Shown piece after piece: positions 1-11,336 of a stretch of DNA of 64,000 nucleotides; position 1 is the first letter of the stretch; every line of letters starts with the position of its first letter. Source of the stretch: Sipunculus nudus (Eukaryota > Annelida > Sipuncula > Golfingiida > Sipunculidae); NCBI GenBank assembly GCA_026874595.1, contig CM049319.1:16149601-16213600 (forward strand), written 5' to 3'. A program made the position numbers and the translations under genes. The notes below the pieces were generated by a model. That model was not told the origin of the DNA, searched no databases, and saw nothing but the letters and a program-made list of their open reading frames with translations.

Positions 1-1890
1 TTTTAGGTAATTCAGCAGGCAAATGGCAGGGGGTTATATAACACAGTAGCCTTGGTTTATTACATTACATGGCTAAGGACTACATATCGTAATTATCGTG
101 TCGGATATCGAACACACACTGAACCACTGGGGCCATGCCAAGTCCGAAAACCATCGCCCTGCTCGTCTCAGGCGCAGTTCTGTCCAAACTTGCCAGAGTC
201 TGCTACAATCTTGTGGCCGTTTTCTAGATCTGCAAACTGGATCAAATAATGACCAAGACTTTAGTTTATTATTCGAAATGGCTGCTTGTCTTCGTTTCGA
301 CTGTAACCTTACCTTTGCTGTCTTCACTGCTGAGTGTATCTCGTGCCCCTCGCCTGTACGAAAATAGCTATGAACAACAGAATCAGACGAAGCGAAGGAA
401 GTGACGTTTGAGTTACGACCTTCACCTTGGATTACTCATCAGAAAATACAAATTCACACGAAATCAAATGTCATTTAACAGCACAACTAAAATAACAGCA
501 AAAGTATATGTATGATACTCAAGTTTATTAGAATTTATAAATCCCTAAAAGCTCGATTTTACCATCAGGAATTTTCTAAATTTTTCTATGTGATTAACAG
601 TCTAGAAATTATTAATAATTTTTTTATCAGGCAAATACGGAAATCAGATTTAATATACAAGTGTACGTTGTACAATTATCTTGCGAGTTTTAATTGATGA
701 TAAAGTTTTCTTCATTTTAACAATGATCACTTGTATATTCCTAAATATTAATTAATACGACCTAACAAAATTTTAATAAAATAATTAGCTCTGGGAACGG
801 CGACACAAAAAAATAAACATCACATAATAAAGCAGTGATTTTTTATATCCAAGTCTGGCTAATAAAAAAAAATAAATAAATAAAAGAAAAAAGATTTAAA
901 AATTTTCATTATTAATTACGTTTATATTTAGGGATATATAATAAAATAATTCAAATTTTGGACAAATTCTTACACAGTTGAAATTTCTCTTTCACCACCA
1001 CGAACTGAGAGTAAATGCAAACAAAAAGATAAAGTAAATCATTGGAAGTAGATGGCAGATAAAATGTTTGCCTAGAGTTTTATCCTTGTTATTGTTAAAA
1101 ATTATATACCACCACCCCCAATATTTAGTTATTATTTTGAGCGTCAGATGGCAGCATCGGTCGTTTCTGCTGTCATGATCACGAATCGTCACAGAATGAC
1201 GCTGGCCCACTATTATATATTCACTGCGGTGTGGATCAAATAACTTATATGTATATTTGATGTTACCGAATAATATGAAAAACGACTGCGCGCCTGAAGC
1301 GTCCCATCACCTGTAAACTTCATAGATGTGCTATTTGATCAATAGTTAATAATCAACTCATTGTAATCACTAACAGTATATTGGGGACAGGGGTCAGGTA
1401 CCTTTCAAATGATATCACCGGATTAGAACATGGCTGTGCAGGCAAATTGACTATATCGTGTAAATACATAACTTCGTTTAAGACGGGCTGAATTTCACGA
1501 TTTTAGGAAAAGAGGCTTAACTTAAATACGGTGAGTCGGTGTCTCATTAAGGGTATCAAAGAAAATTAACCTTCCTTCCAGACCGAAACATCAGTATTGG
1601 ACATCTAAACGACGACGTCAACACCATCTTGAACTGACCTATATTCTTGCTTTATTTCACGTTACACTATAAATGTATATTTTTGACGCGAAACTATGGT
1701 AATTATGTGGTATATGTGCTTTCAGGCCTCAGGGTATATAAGAATTAAATGGGTAATACACATATAAGTAAACATGAATGAGTAGGCTTTTGGTAAAATG
1801 TAAGTTGAATAATAAACGGGATATGATTGTTTATAAATGCGTGCAGCTATATACCCTCCACACTAATGATACTTGGTTATATATCATTTT

Positions 1891-1974
<84 letters not shown>

Positions 1975-3552
1975 CAATAACATACGACCGGTTAGCTTCT
2001 TTTTGCCATTTAGATACTACGGAAGCAGTAAGATGCACACTCATTAGATTATATGCACCGAACGGGTTTTCTATAACAAAATAGAAAAAGTAAACTAAAT
2101 AATTTTTCGAACAATTTCAGCGCAAATTCCGTGTGATTACATATTGAGATATAATTTATTTACTGACGATTAAATGGTCATCAAACAGTTTCATAATTAA
2201 AAGTATCAGGCAATATCATAATGTGCTAAAGTAACAAAATGGTGAAATGGTTTAATAAGCTTTTTTACGATTTTCGTTGTAAAAGCACAATTAACATATT
2301 GGAATTATTTAAAATAAATGAATATTTCCTTATTTTTTTATCTATACTCACAGTTACCAATCAAAAGTTGTAGATTCCTGACGGTTGTAGATTCCTGACA
2401 AACTATAGCTCACATGTGCACATACATGTATATTATACATCACGCTTTGGACTCTGACTTGCGGCCTTAACTAAGAAGTTAAACTCTCGCCATAGAAAAG
2501 CTTCCCCAAAAATGCATGATAATTACTGTAGCCACATTTTTTAGTTAATCCAAGCAAATACAGTAGTTATTGTGATGTTTAGACTATCACCAGACTGATA
2601 TTAAATGTGGTCAAGATGTTTGTCTGACTGCGATTTGTTGTACGTGGTCGAGTCAACACAGTCCGACTCTGAATTCAAGTTTGAGCTCAAGTCAGTCTAT
2701 AGTTCAATTCATTGTCACTTTTAACTTAAGTTCAAGTCCATGCAAGTTAGCCCACCGAATCTTTTACATTGAGAACCGAGTTCAATTTAATTAAACTTAC
2801 CCTTGAAAAGAGCAAAGATATTTTTGGTAAATATTCTTTCAAATTTAGAAATAATCAACATTACATATTTCAATATTTAGACTTTACAAAATGACGTTCT
2901 TTAAACATGTTTAATTTCTAACTTGTTTTAATTCGAGCAGGACCGTGAATGGATGTTCGAGTCCTTAGTTTTTAATTCGAGTCCTATAGTCGAGACCCTT
3001 CATGTGCATGTGCGAGTTCCTGCAGAAAAAAGCTCGATTTGACACAAGATCCATTTAAGGTTTTCAATTAATTTAAAGATTTTTTTACAAAACTTCAACT
3101 GGAATTCAACACAAATGGTTGTGTAAGAAAATCTCAGTTAAACTTATATTCTATTCAGTTTTATTGAATTCAATTAAGTTAAAAATTCAATACAGTTGCA
3201 GTTTTTTCTATATCAAAATGTACAGTACACATATTTCATTGACATGTGTGCTGTTACACAATTCAGTTAACGAGAAACTTGCAATCTCGAATTTTAAAAA
3301 GTTTTTCTCAGCTTCACTTTAAAACACATTACAAAGTCGTTTATGTAATTTCTGTCCATTATCTATTTATTACATTGTATTGCTTTAGAAAATCGTGCAC
3401 CATATGTGAAAGCTTGACCATTTGCTTATCAAGTCATCTGTTTTGTTGGACGTCAATTCAAATTTCATCTCCAGTTCATACAATTTGCCTTCCAATAAAA
3501 TTAAAAAATGACCCCAGGTCTCACTGCGACACCCAATGCGTACTCGTTTCAG
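1..3552. other. Upstream flank, no recognised gene
   Basis: No coding exon was recognised. The stretch is AT-rich. It holds a long (AT)n tract at about 1892-1973 and a degenerate cluster of TCGAGTCC/GGACTCGA-like words at about 2640-3010, a motif that recurs at 33.5-34 kb and 39.1 kb. Non-coding 5' exons or a promoter of the first tetraspanin could lie here but cannot be placed. Confidence 0.5.
1892..1973. repeat. (AT)n microsatellite
   Basis: Almost pure AT dinucleotide tract of about 80 bp, broken once by an AAAT step near 1920. The IYIYIY-type reading frames across it are artefacts of the repeat. Confidence 0.95.
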
Positions 3553-3701
3553 GAGGACCAAGTTAAGCCAGTATGGATCGTGGAAACCCCATGATGGGCC
3601 TGCCTCAGTCAGGTAAACCAAAGAAGAAGCCACCGGCTCAGCTGACGGATTTCGCGCAGGCCGTAAAATACATGATGTTCCTCTTCAATGTTATATTCCT
3701 G
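3553..3701 (+). CDS. Tetraspanin 1 exon 1 (20 nt 5'UTR plus 43 codons)
   Basis: Coding starts at 3573. A pyrimidine-rich acceptor (CTCGTTTCAG, ending 3552) sits just upstream, which suggests a spliced 5'UTR with a further non-coding exon to the left. The donor is CTG|GTGAGT at 3701/3702. The exon encodes the basic cytosolic tail and the first half of TM1. Confidence 0.8.
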
Positions 3702-6700
3702 GTGAGTAAAATATTTATAAATACTAGTAAAAGTGATATTTGATTAAAAGACTGAATGTTAAAAAAACTCTCTGTGCCTAAATAATTTTCTTAATAATAT
3801 TAAGATTTTGTGTGTCTGAGTCAAGAAATATTTGAGGAGATTTTGGAAAATGGGGAACAGGATCGCTGCTGTAGTTCACTTATGTGGCTTCAGTGTATTG
3901 TAAAGAACCAAAATATGTAATATATGATGTTTTTTTAATAATGTGACGATAATATTGATGACCATTATGATGATGTTAATGATAATGGTAATGATAATTG
4001 CAACGATGATGATGATGATAACTCTTATAAGCCTGATGATGATGGTGATAATGATAATGATGGCAATGATTATTCTGACTATGATGATGATGATGATTAT
4101 GGTGATAATGATGATGATAATGGCTTTTATATATTTTGTATACCCTATTGTATATTTTTTTAACTTATCAGGTGCCTACAAACTTTATTTTTAGGCCAGG
4201 GGCCGTTGATTCTCATATTAAGTATGGATACTAGGACTATTACTGCATATCTATTCACGATGTCAGCTGAACAGAAGTTCAGTTTATAGTTTCATGGCAT
4301 TATGTAGAATGAAGTAATGATGGAATTGATGATAACAGTAGTACAGGCTTGTAACTTTTTGATAAATAATTTTTTTAATTAAAATCACATGTTCAATTAT
4401 TTTTTTATTTTAGATGACTGGAATGATGATTCTGGGCGTAGGAATATGGATAGCGGTAGACCGGAACTTTATGGCGCATATCACAGGGACCGTACTATTT
4501 TCGGCTTCCCTTTTCATCCTCATCAGCGCAGGCTGCCTCATCATTATCCTGTCGTTTCTCGGCTGCTGTGGCGCCGTCACTGAAAACAGAACCATGCTCG
4601 GCGCGGTAAGTAATGAAGTCACGTGGTCCTGCAGATACTTCCCGTATAACATCTATAACATCAATGATATGTATTTCATCAATAATATCAATAATGTCAA
4701 ACCAGACGTATGACCCTCTTTTCAAATATTTTTATTTTTCTGAATAATATTTTTTCCACCATTCTAGCGACATCTGACGAAGGCTACTGACATGAAGTGT
4801 TCGGGTCATGTATGTCGAAAGATGGTATCTGTTATATCCTGACTAATAAAAGTTGTGAATAACTGGTCTTTCTTTAAAGCTAAGGTCGTTGCTGGAGTCT
4901 CTGGCATGTATCTAAATCTTTTTAACCCAAATGCTGGCTGAAAGAACCCCATCGCAGCCAATGCTCATACTCGTGGGAAAGGTATAAGGGAGAATGGGGG
5001 TTTTGTATTTCATATCTCTTCCATTGTGGTTGTCTTTTTAATATTGGGGAAAAGTTTTTCAAGTTTTGGAGATGGCCCGTGTTTTAAGTTGATGGTAATT
5101 CTGATTGACATTGGTGGAGGCACGCGGTCTTTGAGTGCTTTCTGGTTCTGAAGATTATCGTTCTTTCAATTACTGCCTGTTACATATCGTAAAACCTTGA
5201 GCGTTTCTATAACATTATACCTTGATGTATGAAACAGTCCTTTTTTTCCAGGGATTCACTAAATGGATGATTTTAACGAATAAAGTATAAATACGTTTAA
5301 ATCCATTTTTTTTAGTGCTGACAGTGTTAGTTATACCAAATATTTTATGTTTAAATGCACCACAGAGTGGGTCAATTAAGCATGGTTATTGAAGGACATG
5401 CCATGTTTTATTTTTTTAAATAATTTATCCATATATTTTCTTTTTTTCTAAGAAAATCACTAAACGATCATATTTCAGGTGATGGAATACTTTTGGATAT
5501 AGTTATGAACTATATTAATAAAACATGCGCCATTGGGAATCGGAATTGTTTCATCAATTTGATTTGAGTTTTGTACCTTACAGTTCCTTGTGGCGCTTGC
5601 CGTGATCTTTGCCATCTTGTTGACTGCCGGTATCATTGCCTTCGTCTTCAGGGGACAGGTCAGTAAATAAATTTGCCAAGAATATGAGGTGCTCATGCGC
5701 CGGAAGACTGACGATATGAAAGTGTACCGTTAGCTAATCTACGCCATCATATTTTAAGAGACATGGGACATAACCCAAAAAATGGTTATATCGTTTACAC
5801 TTTTCCATAACAGCTTAAAGGGACTAAGGCGTTTAAACTTTTTTATGGCTGTCTCTTATAATGAGCACGAATATTAGTATACGATAAAATAAATTTTATT
5901 GTTAAGTCTCTAAAAAATTAACACCTTTTTTTGTACAAGAGGCCTGGTACAGATGTCATGTCCTTAAATAAGAGCTTGCATAATCAGCTTGAATCAGAGA
6001 CAACATATTTGCTTCGTCCAGTTCGTCTCGATGGGTTTTTAGGGATCCAACACGAAGGTCACTACCTCGCTAACATGCTTGTTTGCATACTTGTAATAAA
6101 ACAGTCAAATTATAAAACCGTAACACGTACTGCCTCACCGAGGCAGACGGAAACTATCTTAAACCAAATGTGTGTAAAGGTCTTACATTTGTGACCCTCT
6201 ACTAAACGAATGCCAATAGCAGCGACTCCAACGATAATAGAGGGATCACTCTCCTGTGTATATCGCTGGCAAAGTGTGCACGTATAATATTTTCCACAGT
6301 ATTTAGATACTCGAACAGATCGTGGGTACCTCAATCCAAATGCATCTTCAGACCAAGCAAATCGAATACATATATTATCTTCTCCCTCCGAAAACCTCAG
6401 GAAAATAGCAGGGAACAAGTACAGCCGCTGAACATAATGTTCATAGATCTCACCAAGGCCTTCAACAAAATTAACAGGAAGGGTTTATTTTCCCTACACA
6501 GAAAGACAGACTGCCTCAAAACTCATTACCATGATGATATCCTTCCATTTCGACATGAAGAAAAGGGTCCTACATGACGTATTCTCCCCAGAATCCTTCT
6601 CCATGAACAATGCAGTCGAGCAAGGGTCTGTGAAGGCACAGACATGTAATGGGATCCCCTTTCCCGAACCCTGTCCTATGCTTTTGACAGATCCACAATC

Positions 6701-9700
6701 TGTGTACCTGTACACCAGGTTTGACGGGAAGCTGTTTCACCTTGGACGCCAAAGACCAAGATGAATATTGTGCTCATTGTAGAGATGCTGTTAGCTGACG
6801 ATGTGGCCCTTGTGACCAAATCCGGAAATGCACAATTTTGGTCTTGAACTAACGAGACCCATACCTAAGTTGTCCAAAGGGTTGAGGCATATGCAATATT
6901 TTCAAATAAATCCTGAAAAATATGACATTATTTCTCGAAGGGGCTGTGCAACGCCATATCTAAGGAACTACATGAACTACACATGAACTGATAACATGCT
7001 TATAATTATAACAGTTTTTCTGATAAACATTTAACTGATCATTCTTTTCTTTGTAGCTACACGAGGCTATCCGGCAGCATATGATGGACACCATTACCAA
7101 GTATTACGGCGTGGACTTGTATGAAGAATACAACCGCCAGGTCACATGGAGTTGGGACCAGACACAGGAACGGGTAAGCATACAGTACCTTCAAACTCCA
7201 AGCATGGTACATTATAGACCTTGCCCTCGTTTTCGGCATGCACAGATTTTGACCAACACCGTCATCATTCTTAGTCGTGTTTGTTTACATAAAATTTTCA
7301 TAATATTTTATATTACATGTTACAAACACAGTGATATGATAACCATCATTTTCCTTTTTGTCCTACTCAGTAATATATTAATTACCTAACATATGAACCA
7401 TTTTATGGTGAGCCTGCAATATGTAATTTGAGGGCATATTTAATTTGAAATGTGGACTTGTTCAACTGAATATTAGAAAGAACATATATTGAGACCGTGT
7501 ACTGTTAGTTTACGTTTTAACAATTTATTGTGATTATATTACTAGTAATATTCATACCATTACGTTCTTCTCTTCAGCTTCATTGCTGTGCGGTAGACGA
7601 CTCTGGATGGCAGATATACCGGTCGTCTGAATGGTATAAACAACAGCCCGGGATCCCAGGTACGTTATTATTATAAACTACCACTGGCGTCATCAACTTC
7701 AGAGATGTAACTATTGGCAACCCACCGCCAAGAATTTACCTTTAGCAACGGCACTGGCAATGTTGTTACGACTAGCTAGCAACACCGTTCTTTAAAACGT
7801 TACATTTGGGAAAATATCATCCAAAGGTATTCCCATTAGCAACACAACTACTTATGTTGTCACTATTTGCAACCATACAAATGATCAAATGAATTTTCAT
7901 TGTATCCACCAAAACAAAGTTTTGCGGATACTATGTTTTTTGACCGGGTTCCGGTCCTTGCTAATATCCTTGCTAATATCTCCGGACTAGTTTGACGTAT
8001 CTTCCTGAAATTTTGCATGTGTTTAGATCTCACATAGCTCTTTATCATACCGAAACTAGTGGCGCCATCTGCAACCATTTTTGCACGGCGTCCATCTGTT
8101 CGTCTGCCTTGGGTTAAAATAACTCATATCTCTGCAGTGGTTTGACTAATTCACCTGAAATTCGGCATGCGTATACATCCTGGATAGCTTTCTTGATTTT
8201 AGAACATGTGGCGCCACCTACATTCACGTTCACGCTACAGACATCCATGCTAATATCTCCGGACTGGTTTGATGTATCTTCCTGAAATTTTGCATGTGTA
8301 TATAACTTGGATGGTTTCTCTTTCAAATGATAGGTTGCGTCACCTACAATCATGTTTACGTGGCAGACATCCATGCTTATGCTTTTATGCCATCTGATAT
8401 TATTCATAATCTAAGTATGTGTATCTGCAGAGTTCCATTTTCGGTTTGGGACTACGTGAAAGGCCGGTAGCACTCGCTTCCTATCATATTAATTTTGTAT
8501 CCTGGTGTCACCCAGGCCGGTGTCTACCGCACCTGTGGGTCCTGGGTGCTTATGATTACATTTGCATATCCTCAGTAAAATGTGTACCATTACCTTTTTT
8601 TCTGCAGGTACTACTAAACCGTACGTGCCACCTTCATGTTGTCGACGTGACCTCTACCACAACGTCCTTGACCTTGAACTTTGCCAGACATGGCGACAAG
8701 GTCCACCAGGAACGAACACAGGCGCTCACAACGGCGCCCTCAACTACAGAGTAAGTGGTCAATGTAACTTGAATTTCACGTGCGTCTCTTATTGTATTAA
8801 ATGGCTGGCAGGTATATATCTTAAGTATGATAACTGTGTCTATTATGTCTATTATACAGACTGTCAGTCCTCTGTTTCAATTATTTGTGAAGTTTTAGTT
8901 TGGGCCATCCAACATCGGCGCCATCTTTTGGATAGTGAATTTTGTTAATAGTATATAGAGAGAATTTATAGTGTATAAAGTATATTTAAAAAAGGCACCA
9001 ATCGTTATCTTTTATTCACTGCGTACACATCTTAGGCAGCGGTTTTATTGCAGTCGTTCTAGATCTCCTCCACTCTATCCGCTGCTTTGTTTAGCATGTT
9101 TTTCGGAGTTCCAAAACCAGAATTGGCACAAGGCCAAGCACCAAACCAACGAGAGCGGGATGTCGCGGGTTTAAAACTTGGAGATGGATGCACAATGCGA
9201 TATCACGCTCTCACTGGTCTGATAACAATTCTTTGCCCTACGCCAGCCCTTTTGGCGAAACCCGGAAAATCTTGCTAAACGAAGCAGCGTTTAAAGTGAA
9301 GGCCTAGATATAAAACGACTGTAATGTATAACCGCTGCGTACATGAGCATATATATTCACTACGATGTTAGTCTCTTTTTATCGCCGCATTTACCTGACA
9401 AGCTGCCAGTTGTATCATACACACGCTGCATTTTAGTGCATGGCTCAGGGTCGTCGGGTGTAGAAACTGATCAGCAGCCAGTAAAACTGGCAGCGTGTAG
9501 ATAGAGCAACTTATTTTACGTCTTTCCTCTGGCAATAATTTAAAAAAGCCTTCCGATTATCATTCGACTATGGGTTTAAAGTGAGTACTGGGTTCAAAGA
9601 GTTGAACATGGATAACTGTAATAAACATGGCCAATAATTCAATATTTATCTAAATTTGAAGTGTAGCGTGGTTATAGGCATCTTGGTTAAATTAACACTA

Positions 9701-11336
9701 AAGTGAGGAAATTGTTACACTAATCTCTCGTGTCAGTAATTTGAAAAGAGCTAGTAGAATTAAGCAAGGGCAACCGAGCTCCCACTTGTCATAGATCATA
9801 CGTTGATTACATGATACATTATCATTTCAGTGAAAAAAAGTGTCACAAACAATACAACACTTTTTCATTTTCTCTTTTTTCTTCATCATGCGCTTAGTGA
9901 TGACCCTTTATCTACAATTTCAGGGTTGCTACAATGCAGGCAAAAACTGGTTATTCTTTAAATCAAGCTTCCTTATTGGGTTTGGACTTGCAGTCGGCTT
10001 CTTCCTCGTAAGTAAAATACACCGATTTTAGTTCAATTATGGTTTTATAAGTACAGTAGAACGTCGTTTATCCGAAAAGCTCGGCGGACAAGATGTATGT
10101 TCGGATAAAGGATCTTTCCGATAAACGATTCCGCACGATTCACCATGATTGCCAACTTGCCGCCGAGCACTTTTCTAGACATGAATTCATTAAAGAGCCC
10201 CCCCCCCCCCCCCCCCACCCCACGTGCGTTGCACTCGCAACACGAACATAACCTAATGTTATGCACTCACGACACATGGAAATTCCATGTTGGATATCAT
10301 ATCTACCTGACCTAATTGTAAAACAAGTTGTAAACCGGCCGCGTAATGCCGGGTCTGAAATGTCTGCTTTTTCCTACATGGCTTCTTGTTGTTTCCCCAA
10401 GCACATACTTACCCAGTTTGGAAATGACGAAATAGCCGTTCAAAATGGCAAAGTTAATGGTAAATACCGATAATCCTGTCTTACACCCGGTTCCGTTTTT
10501 AGCATACAAGTTTCGAAGTGACGACAAATATGTCAGATACATGGTTTTCTAGCGGAGTTAAATAAAATAAGACACCTTTGATAACTATGTTTAATTCTCA
10601 CTACAAGTCGAGAATGATCTTTTAAGTTTGTCCAAAATAAATGTAGGCAACAGCATGTTTGTTAGGTTTTCCATCAATTAACCAATTATCATCCAAAATA
10701 CATTGAAATTATAGCTAACTGGCTCTGGAACATCAGATTTTCATTAATTGTTAAATATTTTTTTCATTATTTGGACGTCGGTTGTCAGTTTACAATTTTG
10801 GATACATGATTTTTCGGATAAACGATGTTCTACTGTAACATTCACTGTGTAGTTAATCTCTTGCATTAGTCACGTTCTGCATCTTTAAATGTATAATATG
10901 TATATGTTATGGTATGCCTAATATTCGTTACTGGTTCCAGGACCTATAGTAAAATATATTACAATGTATAATGCATATGACATGCATATATATGTTGAGT
11001 GTATAATTATAAGAAATCCTTATCACAAGTTTGTTATATGTTTGATAGGTCATCCATAATTCTTCCGCATCACAGGTGACCCAAACAACTGAGAACATTT
11101 TAAATTCAAAATGTTATAAAGTAACACCTTAAAATTTTACAAATGTTATTTACTATTATTGAGAAGTCTGTCTAACAGTATTACATGGAAGTCAACCAAT
11201 ATCACAAAGTATTTTACTTGATCAAATGAGAATGAACATTTAATGTATCATTAAGTATAATTATTTTTTTCTTCAGATTTTCGGAATGCTCTGCTCAGCG
11301 TATCTTCTGAAGGCACTTGGGGACGAAAAGAAATGA
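3573..11336 (+). CDS. Tetraspanin 1, CD151/Tspan-like, 8 coding exons, 293 aa
   Basis: Four-pass membrane protein that organises partner receptors, typically integrins, into membrane microdomains. Coding exons are 3573-3701, 4414-4605, 5584-5658, 7057-7173, 7578-7659, 8608-8750, 9924-10007 and 11277-11336. All introns are GT-AG, and only the 7659/8608 junction is not phase 0. TM1 spans exons 1-2 with a conserved Asn (FNVIF). TM2 is followed by the LGCCGA...ENRTML loop. TM3 is exon 3. The large extracellular loop is exons 4-7, and TM4 spans exons 7-8. The loop has six cysteines: a CC pair (HCCAVD), PPSCC, ELC and GC. The usual CCG signature reads CCA. The basic N-terminus KPKKKPP is cytosolic. 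The C-terminal FGM...YLLKAL resembles CD151 and Tspan-11. The start ATG is preceded by an in-frame TAA 12 bases upstream. The exact vertebrate orthologue is not assigned. Confidence 0.93.
3937..4128 (+). repeat. (GAT)n-rich imperfect microsatellite, intron 1 of tetraspanin 1
   Basis: Imperfect GATGAT/GATAAT trinucleotide run of about 190 bp. The Met/Ile-rich open frame through it is a product of the repeat and is not a gene. Confidence 0.9.
4414..4605 (+). CDS. Tetraspanin 1 exon 2 (64 codons)
   Basis: Runs from acceptor TTTATTTTAG to donor GCG|GTAAGT. It encodes the end of TM1, the small extracellular loop (VDRNFMAHITG), TM2 and the inner loop with LGCCGAVTENRTML, a hallmark of tetraspanins. 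It is the same length as exon 2 of the paralogue. Confidence 0.93.
4606..5583. other. Intron 2 of tetraspanin 1
   Basis: Unique-looking AT-rich sequence, with nothing recognised apart from the splice sites. Confidence 0.6.
5584..5658 (+). CDS. Tetraspanin 1 exon 3 (25 codons, TM3)
   Basis: Acceptor ACCTTACAG, donor CAG|GTCAGT. A hydrophobic helix ending FRGQ forms TM3. It is the same length and phase as 20847-20773 in the paralogue. Confidence 0.92.
5659..6397. other. Intron 3 of tetraspanin 1, left part
   Basis: No gene recognised. It may include upstream, unrecognisable parts of the LINE relic that begins at about 6398. Confidence 0.4.
6398..6860 (+). pseudogene. Decayed LINE reverse transcriptase (RTE/BovB-like) in intron 3 of tetraspanin 1
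   Basis: Reading across frame changes gives blocks typical of a non-LTR reverse transcriptase: MFIDLTKAFNKINRKG (finger/palm A), SFHFDMKKRVL, NAVEQGSV, RFDGKLFHLG, and LLADDVALVTKS at about 6790-6830, where the catalytic FADD has become LADD. Several frameshifts and an in-frame stop after the GKLFHLG block show it is dead. It lies sense to the host gene. The block order is that of RTE/BovB-type elements; the clade is inferred from motif style only. Confidence 0.75.
7057..7173 (+). CDS. Tetraspanin 1 exon 4 (39 codons, loop helices)
   Basis: Acceptor TTCTTTGTAG, donor CGG|GTAAGC. Start of the large extracellular loop. The Y...VTWSWDQTQ core matches ITWSWDQTQ in the paralogue. Confidence 0.92.
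7578..7659 (+). CDS. Tetraspanin 1 exon 5 (82 nt, CC motif)
   Basis: Acceptor CTCTTCAG, donor CCAG|GTACGT, ending in phase 1. Carries LHCCAVDDSGW, the position of the diagnostic CCG motif, here CCA. Confidence 0.92.
7680..8420 (+). repeat. Dispersed GGCGCCA-type repeat units in intron 5 of tetraspanin 1
   Basis: At least three diverged units of about 125-130 bp share the order 'GACTxGTTTGA-GTATCTTCCTGAAATTTTGCATGTG', then 'GATAGCTTT', then 'GTGGCGCCACCT', then 'TTTTTGCAC'. The same family recurs in the same orientation at 18.6-19.1 kb, 55.5-55.8 kb and 56.3-56.7 kb. Confidence 0.75.
8608..8750 (+). CDS. Tetraspanin 1 exon 6 (143 nt, PPSCC motif)
   Basis: Acceptor TTTCTGCAG, donor AGA|GTAAGT. 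Starts in phase 1, completing Gly. Carries YVPPSCC and LELCQTW, which supply three of the six loop cysteines. Confidence 0.92.
9033..9340. mobile_element. MITE-like element with ~55-bp imperfect terminal inverted repeats, intron 6 of tetraspanin 1
   Basis: The left arm begins at about 9035 with GGCAGCGGTTTTATTGCAGT. The reverse complement of the right arm, ending at 9340, begins ACGCAGCGGTTATACATTAC. Both arms continue through CAGTCGTT...TCTAG and a second block CCGCTGCTTTG / CGCTGCTTCG. There is no transposase. The superfamily is unknown and no clean target duplication was found. Confidence 0.5.
9924..10007 (+). CDS. Tetraspanin 1 exon 7 (28 codons)
   Basis: Acceptor ACAATTTCAG, donor CTC|GTAAGT. 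Encodes GCYNAGKNW, with the sixth loop cysteine, and then most of TM4. Confidence 0.92.
10054..10835. mobile_element. Non-autonomous pogo/Tigger-like DNA transposon, 782 bp, intron 7 of tetraspanin 1
   Basis: Terminal inverted repeats of about 25 bp match at all but one position: left CAGTAGAACGTCGTTTATCC, and right, in reverse complement, CAGTAGAACATCGTTTATCC, both followed by GAAAA. A TA dinucleotide flanks each end (10052-10053 and 10836-10837), the target duplication of the Tc1/mariner superfamily. The CAGT-ACCTCG/TTATCCGA style of terminus is pogo/Tigger-like. There is no transposase frame. A poly-C run at about 10200-10216 lies inside. Confidence 0.85.
11277..11336 (+). CDS. Tetraspanin 1 exon 8 (last 19 codons and stop)
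   Basis: Acceptor TTTTTCTTCAG. Encodes the end of TM4 (IFGMLCSAYLL) and a short charged tail ending GDEKK, then TGA at 11334. One membrane-proximal Cys could be palmitoylated. Confidence 0.9.
   Translation: MFGMLCSAYLLKALGDEKK

Noticed and set aside
3943-4194. Met/Ile-rich 83-codon frame
   Set aside because: Translation of an imperfect GAT microsatellite in intron 1.
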